The translations under genes and the position numbers were made by a program. From Staphylococcus pragensis (GTDB lineage: Bacteria > Bacillota > Bacilli > Staphylococcales > Staphylococcaceae): a stretch of 64,000 nt of DNA. The stretch's first letter is position 1. Each line of letters begins with the position of its first letter. Of the stretch, positions 25,065 through 33,885 are shown one piece after another. The DNA lies in contig NZ_SRPJ01000001.1 in assembly GCF_004785665.1 (NCBI RefSeq), forward strand, positions 372,001 to 436,000. Reading direction: 5' to 3'. The notes beneath the pieces were generated by a model. The model made no database searches and was not told the DNA's origin. It saw only the letters and a list, made by a program, of their open reading frames with translations.

Positions 25065-25106
25065 AAAATAGCGCTATCTGAAAACTTTAGAGAGATCAGA
25101 TAACGC
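25065..25106 (-). terminator. Minus-strand terminator-like hairpin, copy 2
   Basis: GCGCTATCTGA (25071-25081) pairs with TCAGATAACGC (25096-25106) at 10 of 11 positions. The sequence matches copy 1 in both arms and in the loop start (AAAAC). On the minus strand it is followed by a T-rich tail. I see no good minus-strand promoter for this copy. Confidence 0.5.
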
Positions 25107-25300
25107 CGGAAATTAATGTTGCAGAAAGGAGTTGTATATTTTCATCTATAGTATTATCGATGAACTAAATATAACGATAACAGATAATATCCAGAAAAGA
25201 AATAAAAAAGTTCAATAATTTCCAATCTACTTCAGAGATACTAAAAAGTAAAAAAAACGAAATGTCTCTAACCTTAGAGCGACAAGCGATTGAAGAGACA

Positions 25301-25362
25301 AACCGACAACAAAACCGACAACATTGAGCAATATTCAGTAAGTTGTCGACTTCGTTGTCGGC
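25301..25362. repeat. Direct and inverted 9-10 bp repeats near the prophage end
   Basis: AACCGACAAC occurs at 25301-25310 and 25313-25322. Inverted copies GTTGTCGAC (25342-25350) and GTTGTCGGC (25354-25362) follow. Paired repeats like these close to an attachment site often are integrase arm sites. The role is inferred. Confidence 0.45.
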
Positions 25363-25394
25363 TTAGATTTAAAACTATTTTAAACTATATAAAG

Positions 25395-25419
25395 AAAACC
25401 CCGTAATAACGGGGTTTTT
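25395..25419 (-). terminator. Bidirectional terminator between prophage and tRNA genes
   Basis: AAAACCCCGT (25395-25404) pairs with ACGGGGTTTT (25409-25418) around AATA. T runs occur on both strands. It most likely ends the tRNA transcript, which comes from the right. Confidence 0.8.
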
Positions 25420-25460
25420 AATGACTATTTGATACTATTTAAAGGTAACAAACGGAAACG
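25420..25460. other. Probable prophage attachment junction
   Basis: Phage-type sequence gives way here to the 3' end of tRNA-Ser, a common integration target. The core cannot be defined because the matching copy lies beyond the left edge of the window. Confidence 0.35.
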
Positions 25461-25541
25461 GAGGGATTCGAACCCTCGCGCCGCTCTCGCGACCTACACC
25501 CTTAGCAGGGGCGCCTCTTCAGCCAACTTGAGTACGTTTCC
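25453..25541 (-). tRNA. tRNA-Ser (GCU)
   Basis: The reverse strand folds as an 89-base class II tRNA: acceptor GGAAACG/CGTTTCC, discriminator G, long variable arm, anticodon GCT in CTGCTAA, and T-loop GGTTCGAATCC. CCA is not encoded. Its 3' end faces the prophage. Confidence 0.95.
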
Positions 25542-25544
25542 ATA

Positions 25545-25619
25545 TGGCTCCGCAGGTAGGATTCGAACCTACGACCGATCGGTTAACAGCCGATAGCTCT
25601 ACCACTGAGCTACTGCGGA
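25545..25619 (-). tRNA. tRNA-Asn (GUU)
   Basis: The reverse strand gives acceptor TCCGCAG/CTGCGGA, D-loop AGCTCAGTGGTAGAGC, anticodon GTT in CTGTTAA and an encoded CCA. It precedes tRNA-Ser in the same transcript with three bases between them. Confidence 0.96.
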
Positions 25620-25771
25620 ATAATGAAATTTTTAACTCATCTCTCTAATGAGCACAAATATCATTATATCAATAAACTTAAAATATGCAAGGGATAATCT
25701 TAAAAAAATATACGGAACATTTACACTATATTAATATAAACGTTCCGTATAATTTAATATTAAACGTAAAA

Positions 25772-26356
25772 CTATTTATCTTGTAATAATGAATAATGGG
25801 AAAGGGCTTCAAAGATGTTGAGAGTAGTTTTTTCGTAGTCAATTGGCATTTCTGGATTGTTAGATTTCATACGGGAATGTTTATCAACCATGTAGTAGTA
25901 AAAAATTGCGTTGGTATATTGGTGCCATAAACTGTGGAAAGAGACATTTAAAGTGAGGGTTTCTTGATTAGCGAAGATGATTTTGCTACGACGATTTTTA
26001 AGAGGTTTAATATCTGAGATGTAATGCATATTAATCCATATATTTGCTTCTAAACGATCTGAATGTGTTGGGAAAAAATAGGTAGGAAATAAAGGGGTTA
26101 ATAAAATAGGGGGCTTGCTCGTGATACCTGCGATTCGTTGCGTTTCTGCTTTCTTACTTAGATAATTGTTACCATAGAATTTACAAGAGCGTTCAATAAT
26201 CTTTTGCGTTTTGAAAGGGCTGATTTCTTTAGTAGTGTCAAACTTCATTATTTCAGTGCCTTGAGGTTGTTCATATTCATTGAAAATGGGTTTGACTACC
26301 ATATCTCCTTTCCGGATTACATAAACAGTATTGTTGAGTTCTTCAGTCTTATTCAT
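25772..26356 (-). CDS. comK: Competence transcription factor ComK
   Basis: 194 residues. The start NNTVYVIRKGDMVVKPIF and the SPFKTQKIIERSCKFYGNNYL motif are characteristic of ComK, the DNA-binding activator of late competence genes (DNA uptake and recombination). ATG at 26356 has AAGGAG seven bases upstream; the longer frame to 26374 starts with TTG and lacks a site. The gene is full length, so the nearby prophage has not inserted in it. Regulation cannot be read from the short upstream region. Confidence 0.92.
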   Translation of the reverse strand: MNKTEELNNTVYVIRKGDMVVKPIFNEYEQPQGTEIMKFDTTKEISPFKTQKIIERSCKFYGNNYLSKKAETQRIAGITSKPPILLTPLFPTYFFPTHSDRLEANIWINMHYISDIKPLKNRRSKIIFANQETLTLNVSFHSLWHQYTNAIFYYYMVDKHSRMKSNNPEMPIDYEKTTLNIFEALSHYSLLQDK

Positions 26357-26510
26357 AGAAAAACTCCTTTTCAATTAAATTTACTATTAAAAGCTACAAT
26401 GAAGGCGCAATTAATAATATAAAATTATTATATAAAAATTTTATCAGTTGTCAAGATTTTCTTTTAAAATAATATTACACTTATTTTTACAGAAATGTCT
26501 GAATATTCGA

Positions 26511-26539
26511 TTGATTTAAAAAATAAAAGCTTGTATACT
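26511..26539 (+). promoter_or_regulatory. Promoter of the IDEAL-domain gene
   Basis: TTGATT (26511-26516) and TATACT (26534-26539) are 17 bases apart, and the gene start is 34 bases downstream. Confidence 0.6.
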
Positions 26540-26572
26540 ATCCTTAAATAAAAAAGAAAGGCAGTGATTGTA

Positions 26573-26791
26573 ATGTATTACAACACGAACGTCAAACATA
26601 CGACACTAGAAGATTTTGTAACTACAGTTAATGATCTTGGAGTTGAGCTTATAATTGATGAGGCCCTTCGACAAGCGCGCAAAAAGCAACTTGTTAAATT
26701 AATTGATGAAGCATTAATTAATAAAAATGAAACTGATTTTATGAACTACGCTAACGAATATAAAACTTTGGAGGCAGTTTTCAATGAGTAA
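26573..26791 (+). CDS. IDEAL domain protein
   Basis: 72 residues. The IDEAL motif is visible twice: LIIDEALRQARKKQ and LIDEALINKNETDFMNYANEYK. The domain is found in small Firmicute proteins such as the YpiB group, whose function is uncertain. I prefer ATG 26573 (GAAAGG 11 bases upstream) to GTG 26564, which is too near the site. Confidence 0.8.
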   Translation: MYYNTNVKHTTLEDFVTTVNDLGVELIIDEALRQARKKQLVKLIDEALINKNETDFMNYANEYKTLEAVFNE

Positions 26792-26814
26792 AATAGGATC
26801 CTGTCACTCATTAT

Positions 26815-26863
26815 AAAAGGTCTATTTCTACTTTGATTTAAAATAGTAAATAGACCTTTTTTA
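26815..26863 (+). terminator. Terminator after the IDEAL gene
   Basis: 26815-26827 (AAAAGGTCTATTT) pairs with 26848-26860, followed by T. The loop is 20 bases long. Confidence 0.7.
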
Positions 26864-26868
26864 TATTA

Positions 26869-26967
26869 TTATTTTCTACCTTTTGAATTACCTTCAATCA
26901 TATTACGAATCCACTTTACTAAATATCCTGTAATAATTATGCGAAATACGCGTTTAATGATATTCAT
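26869..26967 (-). CDS. Small basic membrane-associated protein
   Basis: 32 residues, MNIIKRVFRIIITGYLVKWI and then a polar tail with NSKGRK. A hydrophobic stretch is flanked by Arg/Lys. AAAAAGGGG lies upstream of the ATG at a good distance. It reads in the same direction as the TM2 gene. I do not recognise a family. Confidence 0.6.
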   Translation of the reverse strand: MNIIKRVFRIIITGYLVKWIRNMIEGNSKGRK

Positions 26968-27051
26968 ATTTACTAACCCCTTTTTCTAATTATCTTATCT
27001 TTATTTTTACCCGTTCTATCTAGATTTAAAGCTAAGTTTTTAAATACATGT

Positions 27052-27279
27052 TTAAATAGTAAGATCCTTTTTAGATAAAGTAATATATCCATTTCTATCA
27101 GCTTTTGTTGTGAATATAACAATGATACCGTGAATAATAGAAATAATTGTTGGAATAAATGTCCAAAAGAATACTAAGTGAAAGACACCTTGCCATACTT
27201 TATCAGCGTAAAATTTGTGCAAACCGACGCCACCTAAAAAGATTGCTAATAATACATAAATTGTTTTGTTTACTTTCAT
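27052..27279 (-). CDS. TM2 domain membrane protein
   Basis: 75 residues with two membrane helices (IYVLLAIFLGGVGLHKFYADK and FWTFIPTIISIIHGIIVIF) joined by the conserved GLHKFYADKVWQGV loop of TM2 domains. Function unknown. ATG 27279 has GGGAGG about 10 bases upstream; the longer frame to 27315 lacks support. Confidence 0.85.
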   Translation of the reverse strand: MKVNKTIYVLLAIFLGGVGLHKFYADKVWQGVFHLVFFWTFIPTIISIIHGIIVIFTTKADRNGYITLSKKDLTI

Positions 27280-27459
27280 TGAATTTAATCCTCCCATAAC
27301 TTGACACATCAACACTATTTAAATAATGATTATATATTTATTTATATGATTACCATTAGAATCAGAACCAAACATCAAGTTTTTTGCAATTAATTTATTA
27401 AAATTTGAAACTTTTATATAATAATAGATAGATAAAAGTATAAGGGAGGAGAGTATGCA

Positions 27460-28014
27460 GTGATACGCAAAGCACATCCGAGTGATAATAAACAAATTGC
27501 AGAATTGTGTTATATGATTTGGCAAGATATGGAACTTGAAATGGTTAAAGAGATAACTAAAGAACGTGTGTTAAATGCATTAGAAGAGAGTATTGTTAAC
27601 ATTCGTTATCGTGCTTTTTATGACAATGTATGGGTATACGAAAAAGATAATCAAGTAGCAGGATGTATTATTGCTTATGATGGGGCACAAGAAATGGCGT
27701 TAGAAGCTACGTGGAATGATTTACCACTTGAAGAAGATATGAAAGCGTATGGTACCCCTTTACCCATTAAAGAAGCGAAAGATGATGAATGGTACATTGA
27801 AACGGTAGCTACTTTTCCAGAATATAGAGGGCAAAGGATTGCTACGCAACTGTTTGAACATTTAATTGATACTTATCCTAATAGAAAGTGGAGTTTAAAT
27901 TGTGATTACGATAATCCGAAAGCGCGCAAATTATACGAACGTCTAGGATTTAAATGGGTAGAGGATATTGATTTATATGGTCATAACTATTTGCACATGA
28001 TTCATCAAGCATAA
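27460..28014 (+). CDS. GNAT family acetyltransferase
   Basis: 184 residues. The acetyl-CoA loop is seen in FPEYRGQRIATQLF, followed by the conserved NPKARKLYERLGFKW end of GNAT proteins. The substrate is unknown. The start is GTG at 27460 with GGGAGGA nine bases upstream. It converges on menA. Confidence 0.88.
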   Translation: MIRKAHPSDNKQIAELCYMIWQDMELEMVKEITKERVLNALEESIVNIRYRAFYDNVWVYEKDNQVAGCIIAYDGAQEMALEATWNDLPLEEDMKAYGTPLPIKEAKDDEWYIETVATFPEYRGQRIATQLFEHLIDTYPNRKWSLNCDYDNPKARKLYERLGFKWVEDIDLYGHNYLHMIHQA

Positions 28015-28055
28015 AAAAATCCAACATTTAACTGTTATAAAAACAGCAATGTTGG
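28012..28055 (-). terminator. menA terminator
   Basis: CCAACATT (28021-28028) pairs with AATGTTGG (28048-28055), with an inner CTGTT/AACAG stem. A seven-A run at 28013-28019 gives the T run on the minus strand. Confidence 0.75.
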
Positions 28056-28069
28056 AAAGTAATTATTTA

Positions 28070-29008
28070 TTAAATGCCACCTAGTAATGCACTAATATAA
28101 ATTCCTAAGGCATAAAGAATACCAAAGATAGTATTCGTTTTACCTGTTGCGGCCATTGCAGGCATCATGCTAGCAGGCGTATCGTTCTTTTTGAAGCGAC
28201 GAATCGCTTTAACTGGCATTGGGAATGAAAGTAATACGAGTAAGTAAAATAGAGAACCGCCTTTATTAAAGAAAGCAATAAATACGACAACAGCATAAGC
28301 TAAAATATACATTGCTGCCATAAATGTAATTGAAGCGCTTTTACCTAATAAAATTGGTAAAGTTTTACGTCCGCTTGCTTTATCTTTAACGCGGTCACGG
28401 ATATTGTTTGCCATATTAATTAAACCGATAGTAATCACAATTGGAATACTAATCCATACAACAAATCCATTGATGTTACCTGTTTGAATGAAAAACGCAA
28501 GTAAAATAATAATCATACCCATAAATAAACCAGAGAACAATTCGCCAAATGGTGTCCATGAAATTGGGAATGGGCCTCCAGTATAAAGATAACCAATCGC
28601 CATACAAACGATACCTACTGGAATGATCCAAAATGAGCTTTTAACAGCAAGGAAGATACCAAGTAAAGCGGCTATAATATAAAATGCAATTGCTAGATTC
28701 ATGACAAGTTTAGGACTCATACCATTTCTTACAATTGCGCCACCTATGCCCACAGAAGTGTGGTCATCTAAACCTTTTTTAAAGTCATAGTATTCATTAA
28801 ACATATTCGTTGCAGCTTGGATAAGAAGACATGCAATTAACATAGCTAAAAACAAGCTGAATTTAATATGGTCTTGACTACCTAATAAAAAAAGTTTAGC
28901 TGTTGCTGTACCTACTAATACAGGTACAATCGCAGCGGTTAATGTATGAGGTCGCATTAGTTGCCAATATTTTCTAACAGTAGAATATTGTTGATATTGA
29001 TCTGCCAT
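28070..29008 (-). CDS. menA: 1,4-dihydroxy-2-naphthoate polyprenyltransferase
   Basis: 312 residues with eight to nine membrane helices (UbiA superfamily). It joins DHNA to polyprenyl diphosphate to make demethylmenaquinone. The two Asp-rich motifs are NMFNEYYDFKKGLD and NNIRDRVKDKASGRKTLP, which bind the Mg-diphosphate. It is divergent from menF-D-H-B, whose pathway it completes; 181 bases separate them and should hold both promoters. Confidence 0.95.
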   Translation of the reverse strand: MADQYQQYSTVRKYWQLMRPHTLTAAIVPVLVGTATAKLFLLGSQDHIKFSLFLAMLIACLLIQAATNMFNEYYDFKKGLDDHTSVGIGGAIVRNGMSPKLVMNLAIAFYIIAALLGIFLAVKSSFWIIPVGIVCMAIGYLYTGGPFPISWTPFGELFSGLFMGMIIILLAFFIQTGNINGFVVWISIPIVITIGLINMANNIRDRVKDKASGRKTLPILLGKSASITFMAAMYILAYAVVVFIAFFNKGGSLFYLLVLLSFPMPVKAIRRFKKNDTPASMMPAMAATGKTNTIFGILYALGIYISALLGGI

Positions 29009-29189
29009 AATATAATCTACCTCTTATTATATAAAGTTTTAACATATGTATTTTAAAGGAATAGGTTATAAAGGTCAATCTACGTGAAATATTTCCCAAT
29101 TCGATTAAGCAATTATGCCACTATAAATAATGAAAAATGATACAATATTATAATGAGTAAAAATAGAAAAAATGAAAGAAGTGAAATGA

Positions 29190-30557
29190 ATGGCTGCGAA
29201 TTTAAAAGAAGACGAAATTATTGAATCAATATACGAAAGCAATAAAAATTGGATTTCTGTAGAAGTAATTTTAAATAGAACTTTACCACCAACTGCTTTA
29301 TTTCAATTAACTGAAGACCAAGCAGGTGATCGCTTTTATCTACGTTTAAATGATAATCAGTCTTCGTTTTTCGGCTATCATGCAGTTCAAAGGTTTAAAA
29401 ATAACTTTGAAAATAAACAATCTATTTTCCGTGAATGGGAAAAATTTAAAAAAGATGTGGAACTGATACATCTTGAAACTTCTAAACACCACTTAAAAGT
29501 AGTGGGAGGATTCCAATTCTCAAGTCATAAATCTGATGATGAATGGCGTGAATTTGGTATTAATCATTTTGTTGTTCCAAAAGTCCTTATTACTAATGTT
29601 GATAATCAAACGCTATTAACTTATACCGTTGAGAGAGAAAATTTTGATATAGATCAATTTAAAGAAATTATAGATTACTTTGAGAACGCTGAAATTCATG
29701 AACCAGATGTGAATGACGCAATGGGCAATATCACACGTATGGAAGACATTTATAAAGATGAATGGAAAGAATTAGTAAGCGATGCGATTGCTCAATTAGA
29801 TGAAGATAAAAAGATTGTCTTAGCACGTCGTCGTTTAATTAAATTTGATAAAACTATCAGTGTTCCTTATGTTTTAAAACGCGCACTTGAAAATGAGAAG
29901 AATAGTTACATTTTCATTTTAGAATCGAATCAATCGGTCTTCTTTTCACAAACGCCTGAACAATTATTAAAAGTAGACGAAGGTGTATTATCAACGAAGG
30001 CCGTTGCAGGTACAATTAAACGCACGCACAATGAAAATGTCGATCAACAAAATGTGAAAGCTTTCTTAGAAGATAAAAAGAACTTAGGTGAACATCAATT
30101 TGTAGTAAGAAGTATCTTACATGATATTGAATCATTTGTAGATGATGTAGAGTATAATCAAACACCAAATATCTTAAAAAATGATCATATGTATCATCTA
30201 TATACTGAAATTAAAGGTAAATTAAAAAGTAATTCATATATTGGTTTAATTGACGAATTACATCCAACGCCTGCTTTAGGCGGTTATCCGAAAGATGAAG
30301 CGGTTAAATTTATTGAAGAGAATGAATTTGGTACGCGCGGTCTTTATGGTGCACCGGTAGGCTTTATTGATATGGATGATGATTGTGAATTTATCGTAGC
30401 TATACGATCAATGTTGATTAAAGAGAAACAAACGACATTATTTGCCGGTTGTGGCATAGTTAAGGATTCTGATCCTGAGAGTGAATTAGCTGAAACAGCG
30501 GTTAAATTCTCACCAATGATGAATGCTTTAGGAGTAGTGGATAAGAATGAATCATAA
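29190..30557 (+). CDS. menF: Isochorismate synthase
   Basis: 455 residues. It converts chorismate to isochorismate, the first step of menaquinone synthesis. The chorismate-binding C-terminal domain shows [22 protein letters not shown] and [11 protein letters not shown], with the conserved [12 protein letters not shown] end. A TATAAT at 29149-29154 may be its -10. Its last 11 bases overlap menD. Confidence 0.95.
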   Translation: MAANLKEDEIIESIYESNKNWISVEVILNRTLPPTALFQLTEDQAGDRFYLRLNDNQSSFFGYHAVQRFKNNFENKQSIFREWEKFKKDVELIHLETSKHHLKVVGGFQFSSHKSDDEWREFGINHFVVPKVLITNVDNQTLLTYTVERENFDIDQFKEIIDYFENAEIHEPDVNDAMGNITRMEDIYKDEWKELVSDAIAQLDEDKKIVLARRRLIKFDKTISVPYVLKRALENEKNSYIFILESNQSVFFSQTPEQLLKVDEGVLSTKAVAGTIKRTHNENVDQQNVKAFLEDKKNLGEHQFVVRSILHDIESFVDDVEYNQTPNILKNDHMYHLYTEIKGKLKSNSYIGLIDELHPTPALGGYPKDEAVKFIEENEFGTRGLYGAPVGFIDMDDDCEFIVAIRSMLIKEKQTTLFAGCGIVKDSDPESELAETAVKFSPMMNALGVVDKNES

Positions 30558-32217
30558 TGAAGCACTAACGAAACAAGTATATACATTTGCCTCAGAGCTC
30601 TATGCTTATGGCGTGCGAGAAGTAGTGATTAGTCCTGGCTCTCGCTCAACGCCATTAGCGATTGCTTTTGAAGCACATCCAAACATTAAGACTTGGATTC
30701 ATCCTGATGAACGTAGTGCTGCCTTTTTCGCTTTAGGTTTAATAAAAGGAAGCGAAAGACCGGTAGCGATATTATGTACTTCAGGTACTGCAGCAGCTAA
30801 TTACACACCAGCTATTGCAGAAAGCCAAATTAGTCGCATTCCATTAATTGTATTAACGAGTGATCGTCCACATGAATTAAGAAGTGTAGGAGCACCACAA
30901 GCGATTAATCAAGTGAATATGTTTGAGAACTATGTAAATTTTCAATTTGATATGCCAGTAGCAGATGGTAGCGAGCAAATGTTAGATGCCATTTATTATC
31001 AAATGCAAATCGCAAGTCAATATTTATATGGTCCTCATCGTGGACCTATTCATTTCAACTTGCCGTTTAGAGAGCCATTGACGCCTGACCTTGAAAAGGT
31101 AGAGTGGCTTACTTCGTATCATAAAACATTGCCACATTATCAAAAAAATATTAATGTGCAAGATATTCGAGACGTTTTAAAACAGTCAAAGGGTCTTATT
31201 ATAGTAGGAGACATGCAACATCAAGCGGTAGATCAAATCCTCACATATGCGACTATACATGATTTACCAATATTGGCTGATCCGTTGAGTCAATTACGTA
31301 AATATAATCACCCTAATGTAATTACAACATATGATTTATTGTATCGTGCAGGATTAGATTTAGATGTTGATTTTATTATCCGTGTCGGTAAACCTGTTAT
31401 TTCTAAAAAATTAAATCAGTGGTTGAAACGTACGAATGCTTTTCAAATTCTTGTACAAAATAATGATAAAATTGATGTTTTTCCAACTCCACCAAGTATT
31501 TCATATGAGATTTCAGCGAATGACTTTTTCAGAAATTTAGTTGAAGAATCGACAATTAATCGTAAATCTTGGATAGAAATGTGGCAAACACTTGAAACAC
31601 AATCTCGCGCAATGATTACTAAACATGCCGAACAAGCTACAGATGAAGCGGCTTATGTAAATGCATTAATTAAAAAATTGACTAAAGATGATGCATTATT
31701 TGTTAGTAATAGTATGCCTGTGCGTGATGTCGATAATTTATTGTTTGATAGTGAAGTAGAAGTTTATGCTAACCGTGGCGCTAATGGGATTGACGGCGTA
31801 GTGTCGACTGCTGTTGGTATGGCCGTTCATAAAAATATCACGTTATTAATTGGCGATTTAGCTTTTTATCATGATATGAATGGTTTATTAATGGCGAAAT
31901 TGAATAATATTCATTTAAATATTGTGTTATTAAATAATGATGGTGGAGGCATTTTCTCTTATTTACCACAGAAATCGACTGCCGATGCTTACTTTGAACG
32001 TTTGTTTGGTACACCTACAGGCTTGAATTTTGAATATACAGCATTGCTTTATGATTTTACATTCAAGCGTTTTAACACGATTACAGATTTTTCTCAGGAA
32101 AAGTTATCTCATATGAGTTCACACATTTATGAAGTGATGACAGACCGTCAGGATAACCTTGAACAACATCAAATCTTATATAAGAAATTGAGTGATATTC
32201 TAAATGTTACATTATAA
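30547..32217 (+). CDS. menD: SEPHCHC synthase
   Basis: 556 residues, a thiamine-diphosphate enzyme that joins 2-oxoglutarate to isochorismate. The N-terminal domain has [14 protein letters not shown] and [12 protein letters not shown] (the latter holds the cofactor-activating Glu region). The cofactor-binding motif is [11 protein letters not shown] ... [10 protein letters not shown] near residue 436. It overlaps menF by 11 and menH by 14 bases, so the operon is translationally coupled. Confidence 0.95.
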   Translation: MNHNEALTKQVYTFASELYAYGVREVVISPGSRSTPLAIAFEAHPNIKTWIHPDERSAAFFALGLIKGSERPVAILCTSGTAAANYTPAIAESQISRIPLIVLTSDRPHELRSVGAPQAINQVNMFENYVNFQFDMPVADGSEQMLDAIYYQMQIASQYLYGPHRGPIHFNLPFREPLTPDLEKVEWLTSYHKTLPHYQKNINVQDIRDVLKQSKGLIIVGDMQHQAVDQILTYATIHDLPILADPLSQLRKYNHPNVITTYDLLYRAGLDLDVDFIIRVGKPVISKKLNQWLKRTNAFQILVQNNDKIDVFPTPPSISYEISANDFFRNLVEESTINRKSWIEMWQTLETQSRAMITKHAEQATDEAAYVNALIKKLTKDDALFVSNSMPVRDVDNLLFDSEVEVYANRGANGIDGVVSTAVGMAVHKNITLLIGDLAFYHDMNGLLMAKLNNIHLNIVLLNNDGGGIFSYLPQKSTADAYFERLFGTPTGLNFEYTALLYDFTFKRFNTITDFSQEKLSHMSSHIYEVMTDRQDNLEQHQILYKKLSDILNVTL

Positions 32218-33007
32218 TTTTCATAAATCAGAAAAGGAAACATCTCAATTATTAATATTATTGCATGGATTTATTAGTGACAGTCGTACGTATAGCCAAC
32301 ATCTTTTAGCGTTATTACAAGAAGTTAATGTATTAACGATTGATTTACCAGGCCATGGTCAAGATGAATCATCAATGGAGGAGACGTGGGACTTCCCATA
32401 TCTTGTGAAACAATTAGATGAGGTCTTAGATCAATTCAAAGCGTACACATTACATTTACTAGGCTATTCTATGGGTGGACGTGTAGCGTTATATTATGCA
32501 TTACACGGTCATCATGTCTTGAAGAGTTTAATATTAGAGAGTACATCGCCAGGTATTGACAATGAAGATGATCGTCTTGAACGTCAACAAATTGATGCAG
32601 CAAGAGGTAAGGTACTTGATATAGCTGGCTTAGAAATCTTTGTTAATGATTGGGAAAAATTACCATTGTTTTATACTCAATATGATCTAGATAAAGAAAA
32701 GCGTAAAGCGATTCGCGAGATGCGTATGTCACAGGATCCTCATAGATTAGCAAAAGCGTTACGAGATTATGGCACAGGACATATGCCAAATTTATGGAAA
32801 AAAGTAAAAGATATTCAAATACCGTGCTTCATTTTAGCAGGAGAATTGGATGAGAAATTCGTGAAAACTGCGCATGCTATGGCTGATAAAATGAATGATA
32901 GTCCAGTTCATATCTTTAAAGAAGTAGGCCATACAATTCATGTGGAAGATGAGACGGAATTTGATACAATAGTATTAGGTTTTTTAAAGGAGGAGCAAAA
33001 TGACTAG
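32204..33007 (+). CDS. menH: SHCHC synthase (alpha/beta hydrolase)
   Basis: 267 residues. It eliminates pyruvate from the MenD product. The nucleophile elbow GYSMGG, acid in LAGELDEKF and His in VGHTIHVED form the catalytic triad, and LLHGFISDS is the oxyanion strand. The ATG at 32204 lies inside the menD end; menB begins within its last eight bases. Confidence 0.92.
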   Translation: MLHYNFHKSEKETSQLLILLHGFISDSRTYSQHLLALLQEVNVLTIDLPGHGQDESSMEETWDFPYLVKQLDEVLDQFKAYTLHLLGYSMGGRVALYYALHGHHVLKSLILESTSPGIDNEDDRLERQQIDAARGKVLDIAGLEIFVNDWEKLPLFYTQYDLDKEKRKAIREMRMSQDPHRLAKALRDYGTGHMPNLWKKVKDIQIPCFILAGELDEKFVKTAHAMADKMNDSPVHIFKEVGHTIHVEDETEFDTIVLGFLKEEQND

Positions 33008-33818
33008 ACAGTGGGAAACACTAAGAGAATATGATGAAATTAAATACGAATTTTTCGAAGGAATTGCTAAAGTAACTATTAATCGCCCAGAGGTACGTAA
33101 TGCATTTACACCTAAAACAGTTGCTGAAATGATTGATGCATTTTCACGCGCACGCGATGATCAAAATGTATCTGTAATCATCTTAACTGGTGAAGGCGAT
33201 AAAGCATTTTGTTCAGGTGGAGATCAAAAGAAACGTGGACATGGTGGTTACGTAGGCGAAGACCAAATTCCTCGCTTAAACGTTTTAGACTTACAACGTT
33301 TAATCCGTGTTATTCCTAAACCAGTTATCGCTATGGTAAGAGGTTATGCAATTGGTGGCGGTAACGTCTTAAACGTAGTATGTGACTTAACAATTGCTGC
33401 TGACAATGCTATCTTTGGTCAAACAGGACCTAAAGTAGGTTCATTCGATGCAGGTTATGGTTCAGGTTACTTAGCTAGAATCGTTGGACATAAAAAAGCA
33501 CGTGAAATTTGGTACTTATGCCGTCAATATAATGCACAAGAAGCATTAGACATGGGCTTAGTAAATACAGTTGTACCTTTAGATGAAGTAGAAGACGAAA
33601 CAGTTAAATGGTGTAAAGATATTATGAAACATTCACCAACTGCTTTACGTTTCTTAAAAGCAGCGATGAATGCTGACACTGATGGATTAGCTGGTTTACA
33701 ACAAATGGCTGGAGACGCTACATTATTGTACTACACAACTGATGAAGCGAAAGAAGGTCGTGACGCGTTCAAAGAAAAACGTGATCCAGACTTCGATCAA
33801 TTCCCTAAATTCCCATAA
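33000..33818 (+). CDS. menB: 1,4-dihydroxy-2-naphthoyl-CoA synthase
   Basis: 272 residues of the crotonase superfamily. It closes the naphthoquinone ring from o-succinylbenzoyl-CoA. Motifs include [11 protein letters not shown], the [11 protein letters not shown] oxyanion loop, and [15 protein letters not shown], typical of MenB. GGAGGAGC precedes the ATG. Codon use is more regular than in menD or menH, suggesting higher expression. menC and menE are not in the window. Confidence 0.96.
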   Translation: MTRQWETLREYDEIKYEFFEGIAKVTINRPEVRNAFTPKTVAEMIDAFSRARDDQNVSVIILTGEGDKAFCSGGDQKKRGHGGYVGEDQIPRLNVLDLQRLIRVIPKPVIAMVRGYAIGGGNVLNVVCDLTIAADNAIFGQTGPKVGSFDAGYGSGYLARIVGHKKAREIWYLCRQYNAQEALDMGLVNTVVPLDEVEDETVKWCKDIMKHSPTALRFLKAAMNADTDGLAGLQQMAGDATLLYYTTDEAKEGRDAFKEKRDPDFDQFPKFP

Positions 33819-33837
33819 TAGATTTTAGATAAAATGA

Positions 33838-33885
33838 GAACCCATAGTGAGATGTCAATACATTTCACTATGGGTTCATTTTAGT
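33838..33885. terminator. Bidirectional terminator between menB and the aminotransferase
   Basis: 33838-33854 (GAACCCATAGTGAGATG) pairs perfectly except one position with 33861-33877 around six bases. T-rich tails lie on both sides. Confidence 0.8.

Noticed and set aside
23659..25450. Toxin or leukocidin genes at the usual phage virulence slot
   Set aside because: Checked between endolysin and tRNA-Ser. Only the DUF3800 gene is an intact reading frame of normal size.
25772..26356. comK interrupted by the prophage
   Set aside because: Some prophages insert in comK, but here the gene is full length with its own start signal, and the prophage ends before the tRNA genes.
27319..27525. Minus-strand 68-codon frame between TM2 and GNAT genes
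   Set aside because: It overlaps the GNAT start on the opposite strand, has no ribosome binding site and is AT-driven.
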